Source: CAZHHM01 sp964532225 (GTDB lineage: Bacteria; Margulisbacteria; WOR-1; JAKLHX01). From it: a stretch of DNA of 64,000 nucleotides. Both the position numbers and the translations under genes were made by a program. The stretch spans positions 1 through 64,000 of the forward strand of contig CAZHHM010000008.1 of the NCBI GenBank assembly GCA_964532225.1, given 5' to 3'. The notes under the pieces were generated by a model that searched no databases, was not told the DNA's origin, and saw nothing but the letters and a program-made list of their open reading frames with translations. Positions 40,019 through 48,637 of the stretch are shown in pieces (position 1 is the first letter of the stretch; each line of letters opens with the position of its first letter).

Positions 40019-40410
40019 GTGGAAAGTCAAATGTTCAGGAAGAGCTCTTCGACCCTGATGAGCGTGAAGAGCGGATAGGTTTTTTTAACGGTCTGCTGAT
40101 AGTCCTTTCATATCTCTTTTTCCTTCCGAGTTTTTATCTTATATTTTCCGAGAGGCGGTTCAACCAAAAAGTCGCCTTCCATGCGTCCCAGGCTTTCTTG
40201 CTGTGGGTTTCGCTCATAGCCGTCCTTACGGCGGTAAGATGGCAGATATATGTCATCCTGTCGTCCAACTATATCCCTTTGCTTACGAACGTGGTCCCGT
40301 TTTTGGCGGGCGCGGCATACATCTTCATGATATACAACGCCGCGTGCTTCCTCTTGGGAAAAAAGGTGAACGTTCCTGTTATAACCTTCCTTTCTGACAG
40401 GATGGCGTGA
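40000..40410 (+). CDS. Small Tic20/DUF4870-like membrane protein
   Basis: This protein of about 136 residues has three or four membrane segments. The motif FNQKVAFHASQAFLLW is typical of the DUF4870/Tic20-like family, and IYNAACFLLGKKVNVPVI matches its last helix. The function is unknown. The start is uncertain: the only in-frame candidate is TTG 40000 inside a seven-base repeat array, and the first 15 or so residues look like translated repeat and linker. The stop overlaps tilS (TGATG). Confidence 0.65.
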   Translation: MRIDNRGGKSNVQEELFDPDEREERIGFFNGLLIVLSYLFFLPSFYLIFSERRFNQKVAFHASQAFLLWVSLIAVLTAVRWQIYVILSSNYIPLLTNVVPFLAGAAYIFMIYNAACFLLGKKVNVPVITFLSDRMA

Positions 40411-41798
40411 TGCTTGAGGATAAGGCGTTAAAGACCATCAGGTCCTCGGAAATGATGAAAGGAGTCTCATCGCTAGTTATCGGAGTGTCGGGGGGCGCGG
40501 ATTCTGTCGCCCTTCTGGACCTTATCAAGAGATCTTTTCCCGGAGTGGGATTGCATGTATGTCACGTGAACCACATGCTGCGGGGCAAAGAATCGGACAG
40601 GGACCAGGCTTTTGCAAAGGCTTTGTCGGCAAGGTACAGGGCGAGCTTCCATCTTCTCAGGACAGACATCAAAAAAACTGCCAGGAAGCTGAAGATTTCC
40701 GAGGAGGAGGCAGGAAGGCAGGCCCGGTACGCTTTTTTTGAGAGCGTCGCTTCGTCAGTCGGGGCCCAGAAGATCGCCGTGGCCCATACTGCCGATGATA
40801 ATGTCGAGACCTTTATCATGAGGCTCCTGAGAGGAGCGGGGCTTAAGGGGCTTTCATCGATACCCGGGACAAGGGGGCAGATCATCAGGCCTTTTCTGGA
40901 CGTTTCAAAGAAGGAAGTTCTCGATTACTGCAGAAAGAGGCGTTTAAAGTACGTCGAGGATTCTTCAAACAAGGACGATAAATATCTCAGGAACGCCGTC
41001 CGCAACAGGTTCCTCCCGTTAATGAAGGAATTCAACCCGAACATCTACTCAACTGTCACATCGCTCGTAAAGAACCTGGCTGTATACCAGGACATGCTCG
41101 ATGAGGTCTCAAGGAAGGCGTTCGACGAGGTCCTCAGGAACGTTACCGGCAAAGAAGTGCGGTTCGATCTGGATGAGTTCCGCAGTCTACACCCTGCAGT
41201 GCGCGATGTAGTGGTGATCAAGGCCATTGAGAAGATAAAAAAGGACGCCAGGGATATCTCCTGGAAGCTGGTGCGCTCGGTCTCGAACCTTTCCAAAGGA
41301 ACGGTAAGCGTTCCAGGAGGGATCTGGGCGTATAAGGACAATGGTCAGCTTGTTGTCTCCTTAAAGGCTCCCGAAAAAGGAAAGGCCGCCAGATACAGGA
41401 GGTCTTTGACCGTGCCGGGGACGGTCCTTTTGTCCGTTCCGAAAGTAAAGATGACGGCAGGAATTGTTGCGGAACTGCCGCCAAAGAAGGCCATAGGCAG
41501 GGATGAGGCATATATCGATGCCCAGATCTGCGGCCAGCATCTTGTTGTAAGGAATTTTGAAAAAGGGGACAAGATGAGGCCTTTGGGAATGAAAGGCACC
41601 AAGAAAGTGTCGGATATATTTATCGATGAAAAGGTCCCCGCGGATGACAGGGTCAAATTCCCGGTGGTCACCGACCTAAAAGGCGCTATCATATGGCTTC
41701 CCGGCATCAGGCTTGACAGAAGGTTCATGGTAACGCAGAACACAAGGAAGATAGTCAGGCTTTCGTTAGAAGAACTGAAAAATATCAGAATAATTTAA
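40410..41798 (+). CDS. tilS: tRNA(Ile)-lysidine synthase
   Basis: TilS modifies C34 of tRNA-Ile(CAU) to lysidine so that it reads AUA. The 462-residue protein has the PP-loop GVSGGADSVALL near residue 27 and the conserved HVNHMLRGKESDRDQAFA and AVAHTADDNVETFIMRLLRGAGLKGL segments. The C-terminal domains end with GDKMRPLGMKGTKKVSDIFIDEKVP. Length and domain order are normal for a two-domain-tail TilS. ATG 40410 overlaps the upstream stop. Confidence 0.95.
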   Translation: MLEDKALKTIRSSEMMKGVSSLVIGVSGGADSVALLDLIKRSFPGVGLHVCHVNHMLRGKESDRDQAFAKALSARYRASFHLLRTDIKKTARKLKISEEEAGRQARYAFFESVASSVGAQKIAVAHTADDNVETFIMRLLRGAGLKGLSSIPGTRGQIIRPFLDVSKKEVLDYCRKRRLKYVEDSSNKDDKYLRNAVRNRFLPLMKEFNPNIYSTVTSLVKNLAVYQDMLDEVSRKAFDEVLRNVTGKEVRFDLDEFRSLHPAVRDVVVIKAIEKIKKDARDISWKLVRSVSNLSKGTVSVPGGIWAYKDNGQLVVSLKAPEKGKAARYRRSLTVPGTVLLSVPKVKMTAGIVAELPPKKAIGRDEAYIDAQICGQHLVVRNFEKGDKMRPLGMKGTKKVSDIFIDEKVPADDRVKFPVVTDLKGAIIWLPGIRLDRRFMVTQNTRKIVRLSLEELKNIRII

Positions 41799-41801
41799 AT
41801 T

Positions 41802-42704
41802 CTATTTCTGGCGATTTCTTTCAAAAATTCTCTTAAAGGTCGAAAGGCATTCTTCTGATGAATCAACCCTCCAATCGGTCTCTTTTATAATATCGAACCA
41901 GATAACATCGGTAATTATGTTTGTTTTTTCCAGATATTCAAATGCACTCGTGATCCAGTCAGGTTTGATCCCTCCGACCTCAGTTGAAGCTGTTTCGGCG
42001 ATGATTACCGGTTTGTCTTTCGATAGATTGCGCAAGTGCGCGATAGGGGTTGTAAATATCTCTCTGAACGATCTCCAGGACGACCACGATTGCGTATCTC
42101 CGAAATTGAACCCGTCGATCCCGAAAATATCAACATATCCATCACCAGGATAGAAAGCTCTGATAAGGGAAGAATCGAATTCGTTGACATTATAAACCCA
42201 ATGGATATTTGTGGCTCCGCAAGTATCAAAGATGTCGAGGACATGTCTGTAAGCCGCTATGAATGATCCTGCGTTTCCAGCCCAGGGATACCACCTGTTC
42301 TCTATGGGGGCGTTCATCTCATGTCCGAAAGCCATAAGCACAAGCGAATCTAAAGATGCGATCCCCGTTGCGAACTCACTTAATCCGCGGTCGAATCTAT
42401 TATTGACTATATCATCAAGACTGAATGAATCATCTGTTGCACCTCTCCAACTCCATGGTTCAAGCTTGATAAAAGGTACAGCCCCGGCCTTTAATACTTC
42501 AGAACAGGAATCTAAAGGCGCACTGAAACCTGCTGCAAAAGCATGGAACCACATTACTGTCGACGGGAGCTGTCCGATCTTCCTTGAAAATTCAGTGATC
42601 GAATCCCTGGTAGGAGCACCTTCTCCCAAAAAAGCCCCGAAGCGAGGCCCTTTTTGGGGTATCGTGAAAGTTTTTGAACGTGCTGGCCTGGATACAGGGT
42701 TCAT
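41802..42704 (-). CDS. GH26-like glycoside hydrolase (beta-mannanase type)
   Basis: This 300-residue protein resembles GH26 endo-beta-mannanases. FGAFLGEGAPTRDSITEF is at the start, FGHEMN near residue 118 carries the acid/base Glu, YPGDGYVDIFGIDGFN follows, and IIAETAST near 243 carries the nucleophile Glu. No signal peptide is present and an in-frame stop lies just upstream of the ATG, so the protein as encoded would be cytoplasmic or exported in another way. The gene is visibly richer in A+T than its neighbours and stands alone between operons, which suggests horizontal transfer. Confidence 0.8.
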   Translation of the reverse strand: MNPVSRPARSKTFTIPQKGPRFGAFLGEGAPTRDSITEFSRKIGQLPSTVMWFHAFAAGFSAPLDSCSEVLKAGAVPFIKLEPWSWRGATDDSFSLDDIVNNRFDRGLSEFATGIASLDSLVLMAFGHEMNAPIENRWYPWAGNAGSFIAAYRHVLDIFDTCGATNIHWVYNVNEFDSSLIRAFYPGDGYVDIFGIDGFNFGDTQSWSSWRSFREIFTTPIAHLRNLSKDKPVIIAETASTEVGGIKPDWITSAFEYLEKTNIITDVIWFDIIKETDWRVDSSEECLSTFKRIFERNRQK

Positions 42705-42755
42705 GCATTTATTCTTCGGTTAGTTGAACTGGAAATTTCAGATAAAATCGCATGA

Positions 42756-42761
42756 TATAAT
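42756..42761 (+). promoter_or_regulatory. -10 element of the fol-tsa-metH operon
   Basis: TATAAT is eight bases before the folP ATG with no Shine-Dalgarno, so the mRNA probably starts within a base or two of the start codon. Confidence 0.5.
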
Positions 42762-42769
42762 TTCGGGTA

Positions 42770-43972
42770 ATGGCGTTCTCCGCAAGAGTGATATCCATCA
42801 AAGACCTGCCTCATGCTGTGGCCGAAATGGGCGAGATCGGCGTTCACGGCGGAGGCATAGATATCATGGCGCCAAAGGCCGTTTTCAGGGCGGTAAAGCT
42901 GACCGGTGTAAGCGTTGTCGCGGCCAACATCCTGAAGCAGGACATGCTCTCAAGGGGCGGCGAGGCCGCTACCTCAAACGACACCATAAACCATGCGGCA
43001 AAGACCACTGATATTATCCTGTCTGGCACTTTGGCACAGTTCCGCTCGCTCTCAGAGAGACTGAAGGACCAGCAATTCAAGCTGCCTCAGATAGCTGCAG
43101 AGATAGAGACAGCTTTACAAAAATATGATGAGATCCCGGCCCCTGTTCTTGGGATGGAGTTCGGCAAGAAGACCTTTATCATGGGAGTGCTCAATGTTAC
43201 GCCCGATTCATTCTCCGACGGGGGAGCGAGCATGGACAAAGATGCTGCGGTGTCCAATGCCGGCCGAATGTTCCGAGAGGGCGCTGACATAATCGATGTC
43301 GGAGGCGAGTCAACAAGGCAGGGGGCTCAGATAGTTGAGGCAAGTATCGAGATCGAACGTATCGTTCCGGTCATAAAGGCCGTTGCTGCAGACAAAAAAG
43401 GCCTGATATCCGTAGATACAAGAAAAGCGAATGTGGCTTACGAGGCCTTAAAGGCCGGAGCTGATATTATAAATGACGTCAGCGGGCTTGTTCATGATCC
43501 CGAAATGGCTGCTGTAGCGGCTGCGGCCGGTGCTCCGGTGATCATAATGCATTCAAAAGGGACACCGGAAAATATGCAGAATGATCCCAGATACGATGAC
43601 GTGATGCTTGAGATAATGCGCTACTTCGAGGAGCGCATTGCTTATGCAGTCGGGCAGGGTATAAAGGAGGAGAACATCATCATCGATCCGGGGATAGGTT
43701 TCGGTAAGACAGCGGCCCACAACATCACGATATTGCAGCGAATAGGGGAGCTGCGTTCAATGGGCAGGCCTGTATGCCTCGGCGTTTCACGAAAGTCCTT
43801 TTTAGGCGCTATACTTGGCGAAAAGGATCCCATGAAAAGGGAGCTCGGAACGTCCGTTGCTAATGCCCTTGCCATTTCGAACGGAGTTGATATAATAAGA
43901 GTTCATAATATTTTTGATTCAGTACAAACGGTCAAAATTTCTGATACAATAGCAAGGAGGAAAATATTATGA
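42770..43972 (+). CDS. folP: Dihydropteroate synthase with N-terminal extension
   Basis: FolP joins p-aminobenzoate to dihydropterin pyrophosphate in folate synthesis. The catalytic TIM barrel starts at about residue 134 with FIMGVLNVTPDSFSDGG. DVGGESTRQGA, SVDTRKANVAYEALKAGADIINDVSG and DPGIGFGKT follow. The first 130 residues form an extra domain (AEMGEIGVHGGGIDIMAPKAVF) present in a subset of bacterial enzymes; it makes the protein 400 residues instead of about 280. The stop overlaps the folK start as ATGA. Confidence 0.94.
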   Translation: MAFSARVISIKDLPHAVAEMGEIGVHGGGIDIMAPKAVFRAVKLTGVSVVAANILKQDMLSRGGEAATSNDTINHAAKTTDIILSGTLAQFRSLSERLKDQQFKLPQIAAEIETALQKYDEIPAPVLGMEFGKKTFIMGVLNVTPDSFSDGGASMDKDAAVSNAGRMFREGADIIDVGGESTRQGAQIVEASIEIERIVPVIKAVAADKKGLISVDTRKANVAYEALKAGADIINDVSGLVHDPEMAAVAAAAGAPVIIMHSKGTPENMQNDPRYDDVMLEIMRYFEERIAYAVGQGIKEENIIIDPGIGFGKTAAHNITILQRIGELRSMGRPVCLGVSRKSFLGAILGEKDPMKRELGTSVANALAISNGVDIIRVHNIFDSVQTVKISDTIARRKIL

Positions 43973-44733
43973 AAAAGAAAAAGATAAAGAAGGCCCCGCC
44001 CAAAAAAAGGAAAGTGAAAGCTCCGAAGAAAAAGGCAACAAAAAAGCCCGCGAAGAAGCCTGTAAAGAAGCCCGTAAAGAAGATCTCTGCAAAGCCGGTC
44101 AAGGACAAGAAAAAGGGCTCCCATGGTCCTCAAACGAAACAGTCAGAGAAAACTCCGGAAAAGCCGAAGTTCAAACTCAAGCCCGGAGAATGGATCACCT
44201 GCTACCTTGCTCTCGGTTCCAATGTCGGGGACAGGGAGGAGTATATTGAGCAGGCGATCACCATACTCAGGGAAACGCCCGGAATAAAAGTGATATCAAG
44301 GTCCTCGAACTATGAAACCGCACCCGAAGGCGGAAAAACAAAGAGTAATTTCATCAATGCCGCCGTCAAGATCAACACGAACATGCTCCCTGATAAGCTG
44401 CTCGAGATCACTCAGGGCATAGAGGACACTCTTGGCCGTGAAAGAGGCGTTGAATGGGGCCCCAGGACGATAGATGTGGACATACTGCTGTATGGGCAGG
44501 AGGTCCTTACCGAAGATGCCCTTACGGTCCCTCATCCGCTGATGCATGAGAGGATGTTCGTGCTTGAGCCGCTCAAAGAGATAGCCCCTTATGTCACCCA
44601 TCCTATCCTCGACCGTACGATCTCTGAGCTTTACGAGGACAGGAAAGCCGAGGTCAGCGAAAAATACGAGGAGGACCTTTCGGGTTTCAGAGAGGTAAAA
44701 AGAGGGATTGCTGACGATTACGAACGCTGGTAA
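43969..44733 (+). CDS. folK: Pterin pyrophosphokinase FolK with Lys-rich N-terminal tail
   Basis: FolK phosphorylates hydroxymethyl-dihydropterin for FolP. The enzyme domain starts at about residue 78 with CYLALGSNVGDREEYI and contains NYETAPEG, FINAAV, RERGVEWGPRTIDVDILLYG and VPHPLMHERMFVLEPL, a complete set. The first 70 or so residues are a lysine/proline-rich low-complexity tail (KKAPPKKRK, KKPVKKPVKK) not seen in ordinary FolK. The tail resembles histone H1-like or ribosome-associated basic tails and the Lys-rich region of the PEGA protein at 844. AAGGAGG precedes the ATG, which overlaps the folP stop. Confidence 0.92.
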   Translation: MKKKKIKKAPPKKRKVKAPKKKATKKPAKKPVKKPVKKISAKPVKDKKKGSHGPQTKQSEKTPEKPKFKLKPGEWITCYLALGSNVGDREEYIEQAITILRETPGIKVISRSSNYETAPEGGKTKSNFINAAVKINTNMLPDKLLEITQGIEDTLGRERGVEWGPRTIDVDILLYGQEVLTEDALTVPHPLMHERMFVLEPLKEIAPYVTHPILDRTISELYEDRKAEVSEKYEEDLSGFREVKRGIADDYERW

Positions 44734-45136
44734 TGCCGAGGGAACTGCCCTGGCCGGAGAGGCGCTTGCCGGCAGGGTAAAAGCCGGTGATGTGCTTGCC
44801 CTTTTCGGCGAACTGGGAGCGGGCAAGACAACATTTGTACAGGGTCTTTTAAAAGGGCTTAATATCGAGGACCATGCCACAAGCCCTACCTTTGTGATAG
44901 CCAATAAATATCAGGGAAAAGATTTTCCCGTTTTCCATATAGACCTTTACAGGCTGGACTCACTTTCACAAATGGAGGACCTGGGGCTGGACGATATTTT
45001 TTCCGAAGGTTCGCTGGCTGTAATAGAATGGGCTGAAAAGCTCGGCCCTTTGATGCCGGAAAAAAGAACAGAGGTCAGGATCACTTTGCGTGATGACGGC
45101 GGAAGGGACATCAGGATAGAGGATATCTGCCAATGA
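44708..45136 (+). CDS. tsaE: tRNA threonylcarbamoyladenosine synthesis ATPase TsaE
   Basis: TsaE is the ATPase that supports TsaBD in making t6A37 on ANN-decoding tRNAs. The 142-residue protein has the P-loop GELGAGKTTFVQGLLKGL, SPTFVIANKY, FHIDLYRLD and VIEWAEKLG. TTG 44708, inside the end of folK, is used because the resulting N-terminus (LTITNAGNAEGTALAGEALA) aligns with other TsaE proteins and no ATG is available. It is followed by tsaB, its functional partner, with an ATGA overlap. Confidence 0.93.
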   Translation: MLTITNAGNAEGTALAGEALAGRVKAGDVLALFGELGAGKTTFVQGLLKGLNIEDHATSPTFVIANKYQGKDFPVFHIDLYRLDSLSQMEDLGLDDIFSEGSLAVIEWAEKLGPLMPEKRTEVRITLRDDGGRDIRIEDICQ

Positions 45137-45795
45137 AGATCCTAGGGTTGAGCACTGCATCAAAGAACATCAGCGTAGGCCTCTCCGATAACGGGAAAGC
45201 GCTTGCCGATGTAACCTGCCTTTGCGGAAGGTCTGAGGAGCTGACCTTGCACATAAAAGCCGCCCTGGAGATGCCGGGGATATCTATAGATGATATTGAC
45301 GGAGTGGCAGTAGCTGCAGGCCCGGGCTCTTACAGCGGGCTCAGGGGCGGGCTTGCCGCGGCCAAAGCTATCTGCCAGGCAAAGGATCTGCCTCTGATCA
45401 CCGTGCCAACTCTGGACGCGGTAGCTTACGGCATGAGCGCATCGAAAGGGACTTTTGTCGTCTTGCTTGACGCGGTCAGGGATGAGCACAACATGGCTTT
45501 GTTCGCAAGCGACGGGACCTCGGTGAAAAGGCTCACTGAAGATATCGTTATGGGACATCAAGGTTTCTTGGATTTCATTAACGGCATAAAAGGGGAGATC
45601 TCTCTTGTAAGCTCGATGGAGGTCCCTGGCCTGCCTGATAACGTAAGGGTCTGCCCTGTATCCTCCGCTATTCCCAAAGGCTTGAGCGTAGCGCTTATCG
45701 GAGAGAAAATGCTCGCGGAAGGGAAGGCTGTTGATGTAATGAAGGCCTCCCCTGTATATTCACACTCCCCCAAACTCAAGGAGTATGCCAAATGA
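45133..45795 (+). CDS. tsaB: tRNA threonylcarbamoyladenosine protein TsaB
   Basis: TsaB is the inactive TsaD-like partner that forms the core of the t6A complex. The 220-residue protein has the ASKHA-fold start ILGLSTASKNISVGLSDNGK, the central GVAVAAGPGSYSGLRGGLAAAKAIC and the segment VPTLDAVAYG. Length is normal for the family. It lies between tsaE and rimI with ATGA overlaps on both sides, the common tsaE-tsaB-rimI order. tsaD is not in the window. Confidence 0.93.
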   Translation: MKILGLSTASKNISVGLSDNGKALADVTCLCGRSEELTLHIKAALEMPGISIDDIDGVAVAAGPGSYSGLRGGLAAAKAICQAKDLPLITVPTLDAVAYGMSASKGTFVVLLDAVRDEHNMALFASDGTSVKRLTEDIVMGHQGFLDFINGIKGEISLVSSMEVPGLPDNVRVCPVSSAIPKGLSVALIGEKMLAEGKAVDVMKASPVYSHSPKLKEYAK

Positions 45796-46229
45796 ACATT
45801 GAGCCCGCACGACTTTCGGAGGTCGATGAGATGGTCAAGATCGAGAAGAAGGCATTCCACTCGCACTGGAACAAACAGACCTTCATCGATGAGCTGTCCG
45901 CGGAGAACGGCAAATACATCACTGCAAGAGAGAGCGGAAAGATCCTTGGTTATTCCGGCTTCAGGTATGTGCTTGACGAGGCTCATATCACCACGCTGGC
46001 GGTCGAAAGAAAGAGCAGAAAAAAGGGGATAGGCACTGCCCTGATATCAAAACTGATAGAGGACGCAAGGTCTATGGGCATAAAAAAGCTTTATCTTGAG
46101 GTGAGGCAGTCGAACACGCCTGCGCAAAAGATATACAAAAAGCTGGGGTTCAAGGTCATCGACAGAAGAAGGGAGTACTACCAGCATCCGGTCGAGGATG
46201 CTCTGGTGATGCAAAATGAGAATATTTAG
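45792..46229 (+). CDS. rimI: Ribosomal-protein-alanine N-acetyltransferase RimI-like
   Basis: This is a 145-residue GNAT enzyme. The acetyl-CoA pocket is LAVERKSRKKGIGTALISKLIEDARSMG, followed by LEVRQSNTPAQKIYKKLGFKVIDRRREYY, which is the RimI signature. RimI acetylates the N-terminus of ribosomal protein S18 in E. coli. The position after tsaB is typical. The stop lies 14 bases inside the metH start. Confidence 0.9.
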   Translation: MNIEPARLSEVDEMVKIEKKAFHSHWNKQTFIDELSAENGKYITARESGKILGYSGFRYVLDEAHITTLAVERKSRKKGIGTALISKLIEDARSMGIKKLYLEVRQSNTPAQKIYKKLGFKVIDRRREYYQHPVEDALVMQNENI

Positions 46230-48597
46230 CGACGAGAGGATCTATATACTGGACGGTGCCATGGGCACTGAGATCATGAAGAAAGGGCCGACGGCAACCG
46301 CATGTTTTGAAGAGCTGAACCTGCTGTCCCCCGGGATGATAGCGGATGTGCACCGCTCATATGTGGACGCAGGGGCGGATATCATCGAAACGAACACGTT
46401 CGGAGGGTCACGGATAAAGCTGTCCGCTTACGGCCTGGAACACGCTTTCGAAAAGATAAATCACGAGGGGATATCCATCGCAAAAAAAGCTGCGGGCGGC
46501 AAAGCACTGGTCGCGGCCTCGATGGGGCCTTTGGGGGAGCTGCTTGAACCGATGGGGTCAATGGGTTTTGACCGGGCTTTCGAGGAATTCTCGCTCCTGG
46601 CCGGGATATTCGAGAAAGCAGGGGCCGATCTTATTTCTATCGAGACCATGAGCGATCTGCAGGAAGCTAGAGCAGCGCTCATTGCCGTTAAATCATCATG
46701 TTCTTTGCCCGTTATAGTTCACATGACGTATGACGCATCAGGAAGGACCATATCGGGGACGCCCCCAGAAGTCGCGTGCAGGGTGCTTTCCTCCTTGGGT
46801 GCCGATGCGATAGGGGCCAACTGCTCGACGGGACCTGCGGATATGCTTAAGGTCGCCAAGAAACTCATCAATAATTCGCCTGTCCCTGTGTCGATCATGG
46901 CTAACGCAGGAAGCCCTGAACTGGACGGAGACACGGCGGTTTACAGGATGACGCCAAAAAAGTATCTGCCTTATGCCGTTAAGTTCGCGAAAGCAGGAGC
47001 TAAATTCATCGGCGGCTGCTGCGGGACAACGCCTGAGCATATTGCACTGATATCTAAAGCGGCGGATCGCGGGTATATTCGCAGATATAAAGGTGCGGGG
47101 GCTTCCGGCTTTGCCGGCAGAACAAGGACTGTCGACTCCGGCAGAAAGCTCATCGTTGTGGGGGAGAGGATCAATCCCACGAACAGAAAAGACCTCCAGC
47201 AGGAGCTTTTGCTTGGGAGAAGCTCTCTTGTGAGGATAGAGGCTGTTTCCCAGTCCGCATCAGGGGCCGATCTGCTCGATATAAATGTCGGATTTCCGGA
47301 GATCAACGAGGCGGAAGCCATGAAAAGGGCTGTGCTCGCGGCACAGTCGGGTTCCGACCTCCCGCTGTCTATCGACAGCTCTGATACTCTGGCCCTTGAG
47401 GAAGGGCTGAAGAGTTTTGCAGGGAAAGCCCTGGTCAATTCCGTTAACGGGAAGGAGGAGAGCCTGTCAAAGGTGCTTCCTCTGGTCAAGAAGTACGGTG
47501 CTGCAGTGATAGGGCTTACGCTTGACGAAGGCGGGATAAAGAGCAAGGCGGAGGACCGTCTTGCGATAGCGAAGAAGGTCGTGGGCCGTGCCATATCATT
47601 GGGCATACCGCCTGAAGACATCTATATCGATGTGCTTACTCTTTCGGCGGGGGCGCAGCAAAGCGACGTTGAAGAGACACTTAAAGCCGTGAAAGCGGTC
47701 AAAAGAGAGCTGAAAGTAAGGACCATACTTGGGGTCAGCAATATTTCGCACGGTCTGCCACAGAGGAAACTGCTTAATCAGGCTTTCCTGAAACTTGCCA
47801 GAAAATACGGGCTCGATGCCGCAATTTACAATCCCGACAATCTTAAAGTCCAGATAACACCGTCCATATACTCTGCTTCCAAAGCCGTCTTCATGAACAG
47901 GGATAAAGGGGCAAGGAGATGGATAAGTATGTTCACGAGAGCAGAGAACAGCGAGCAGAGAGCAGAGAGAACAGAGGAGAGGGCCGAGAAATCTATCAGG
48001 CAGTTGGTGATCGAAGGTGACAAGGAAAATATACTAGCGGAAATTGAAAAGGCACTTGCCGGAATGGATCCGCAGGATGTTATCGATGAAGAACTGCTGC
48101 CGGGGATGGAAGAAGTGGGCAAAAGGTTCAGTACGGGAGAATATTTTATCCCTCAGGTGATGGCATCTGCCGAGGCCATGAAAGCGGCCTTTGAAAGAGT
48201 GAAGAAAGAGATATCTTCCGCAGACAGGAAAGTGGCAGGGACCGTGGTTATCGCTACGGTACTCGGTGATATCCATGACATAGGCAAGAACATCGTCGCG
48301 ATGCTCCTTGAGAACCACGGGTTCCGCGTCATTGATCTCGGCAGGGACGTTAGACCGGAGGCGATAGTCTCGGCAGTGAAAGAGAACAAGGCTGATATAG
48401 TCATGCTGAGCGCTCTCCTTACTACTACCATGCCTCAGATGAAGGTCGTCAAGAAACTGCTCGATGATGAAGGGCTGAACGTGCCTGTCATGGTCGGAGG
48501 CGCTCCAGTGACCGATAATTACGCAAGATCGTTCAAGGCAGGTTTTGCCAAGGATGCCGTAAAAGCGGTAGAAGAGGCCAAAAAACTGCTTCCGTAA
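46216..48597 (+). CDS. metH: Cobalamin-dependent methionine synthase lacking the SAM-activation domain
   Basis: MetH moves a methyl group from methyl-tetrahydrofolate through B12 to homocysteine. The 793-residue protein has the Hcy/zinc domain (Cys203, Cys268, Cys269 in GGCCGTTPEH), the pterin-binding barrel (about 310-565), the B12 cap (about 595-670) and the Rossmann B12 domain with D685-I-H687-D-I-G (His687 is the axial cobalt ligand). The C-terminal reactivation domain is absent, as in Thermotoga MetH, so repair of oxidised B12 must use another protein. Between the pterin domain and the cap, residues 575-593 are encoded by seven tandem seven-base units, giving repeats RAENSEQ, RAERTEE, RAEKS. 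Confidence 0.94.
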   Translation: MRIFSDERIYILDGAMGTEIMKKGPTATACFEELNLLSPGMIADVHRSYVDAGADIIETNTFGGSRIKLSAYGLEHAFEKINHEGISIAKKAAGGKALVAASMGPLGELLEPMGSMGFDRAFEEFSLLAGIFEKAGADLISIETMSDLQEARAALIAVKSSCSLPVIVHMTYDASGRTISGTPPEVACRVLSSLGADAIGANCSTGPADMLKVAKKLINNSPVPVSIMANAGSPELDGDTAVYRMTPKKYLPYAVKFAKAGAKFIGGCCGTTPEHIALISKAADRGYIRRYKGAGASGFAGRTRTVDSGRKLIVVGERINPTNRKDLQQELLLGRSSLVRIEAVSQSASGADLLDINVGFPEINEAEAMKRAVLAAQSGSDLPLSIDSSDTLALEEGLKSFAGKALVNSVNGKEESLSKVLPLVKKYGAAVIGLTLDEGGIKSKAEDRLAIAKKVVGRAISLGIPPEDIYIDVLTLSAGAQQSDVEETLKAVKAVKRELKVRTILGVSNISHGLPQRKLLNQAFLKLARKYGLDAAIYNPDNLKVQITPSIYSASKAVFMNRDKGARRWISMFTRAENSEQRAERTEERAEKSIRQLVIEGDKENILAEIEKALAGMDPQDVIDEELLPGMEEVGKRFSTGEYFIPQVMASAEAMKAAFERVKKEISSADRKVAGTVVIATVLGDIHDIGKNIVAMLLENHGFRVIDLGRDVRPEAIVSAVKENKADIVMLSALLTTTMPQMKVVKKLLDDEGLNVPVMVGGAPVTDNYARSFKAGFAKDAVKAVEEAKKLLP
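47939..47987 (+). repeat. Heptanucleotide repeat inside metH
   Basis: Seven units are read directly: GAGCAGA, GAACAGC, GAGCAGA, GAGCAGA, GAGAACA, GAGGAGA, GGGCCGA. Since three units make 21 bases, the translation is a seven-residue repeat. It lies exactly in the flexible linker between two MetH domains. Confidence 0.85.
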
Positions 48598-48623
48598 GAG
48601 CTTCCAATTTTGGTTTATTGATA

Positions 48624-48629
48624 TATAAT
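48624..48629 (+). promoter_or_regulatory. -10 element of the surface-protein operon
   Basis: TATAAT is eight bases before the ATG at 48638; no Shine-Dalgarno. Confidence 0.45.
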
Positions 48630-48637
48630 CAAATGGA

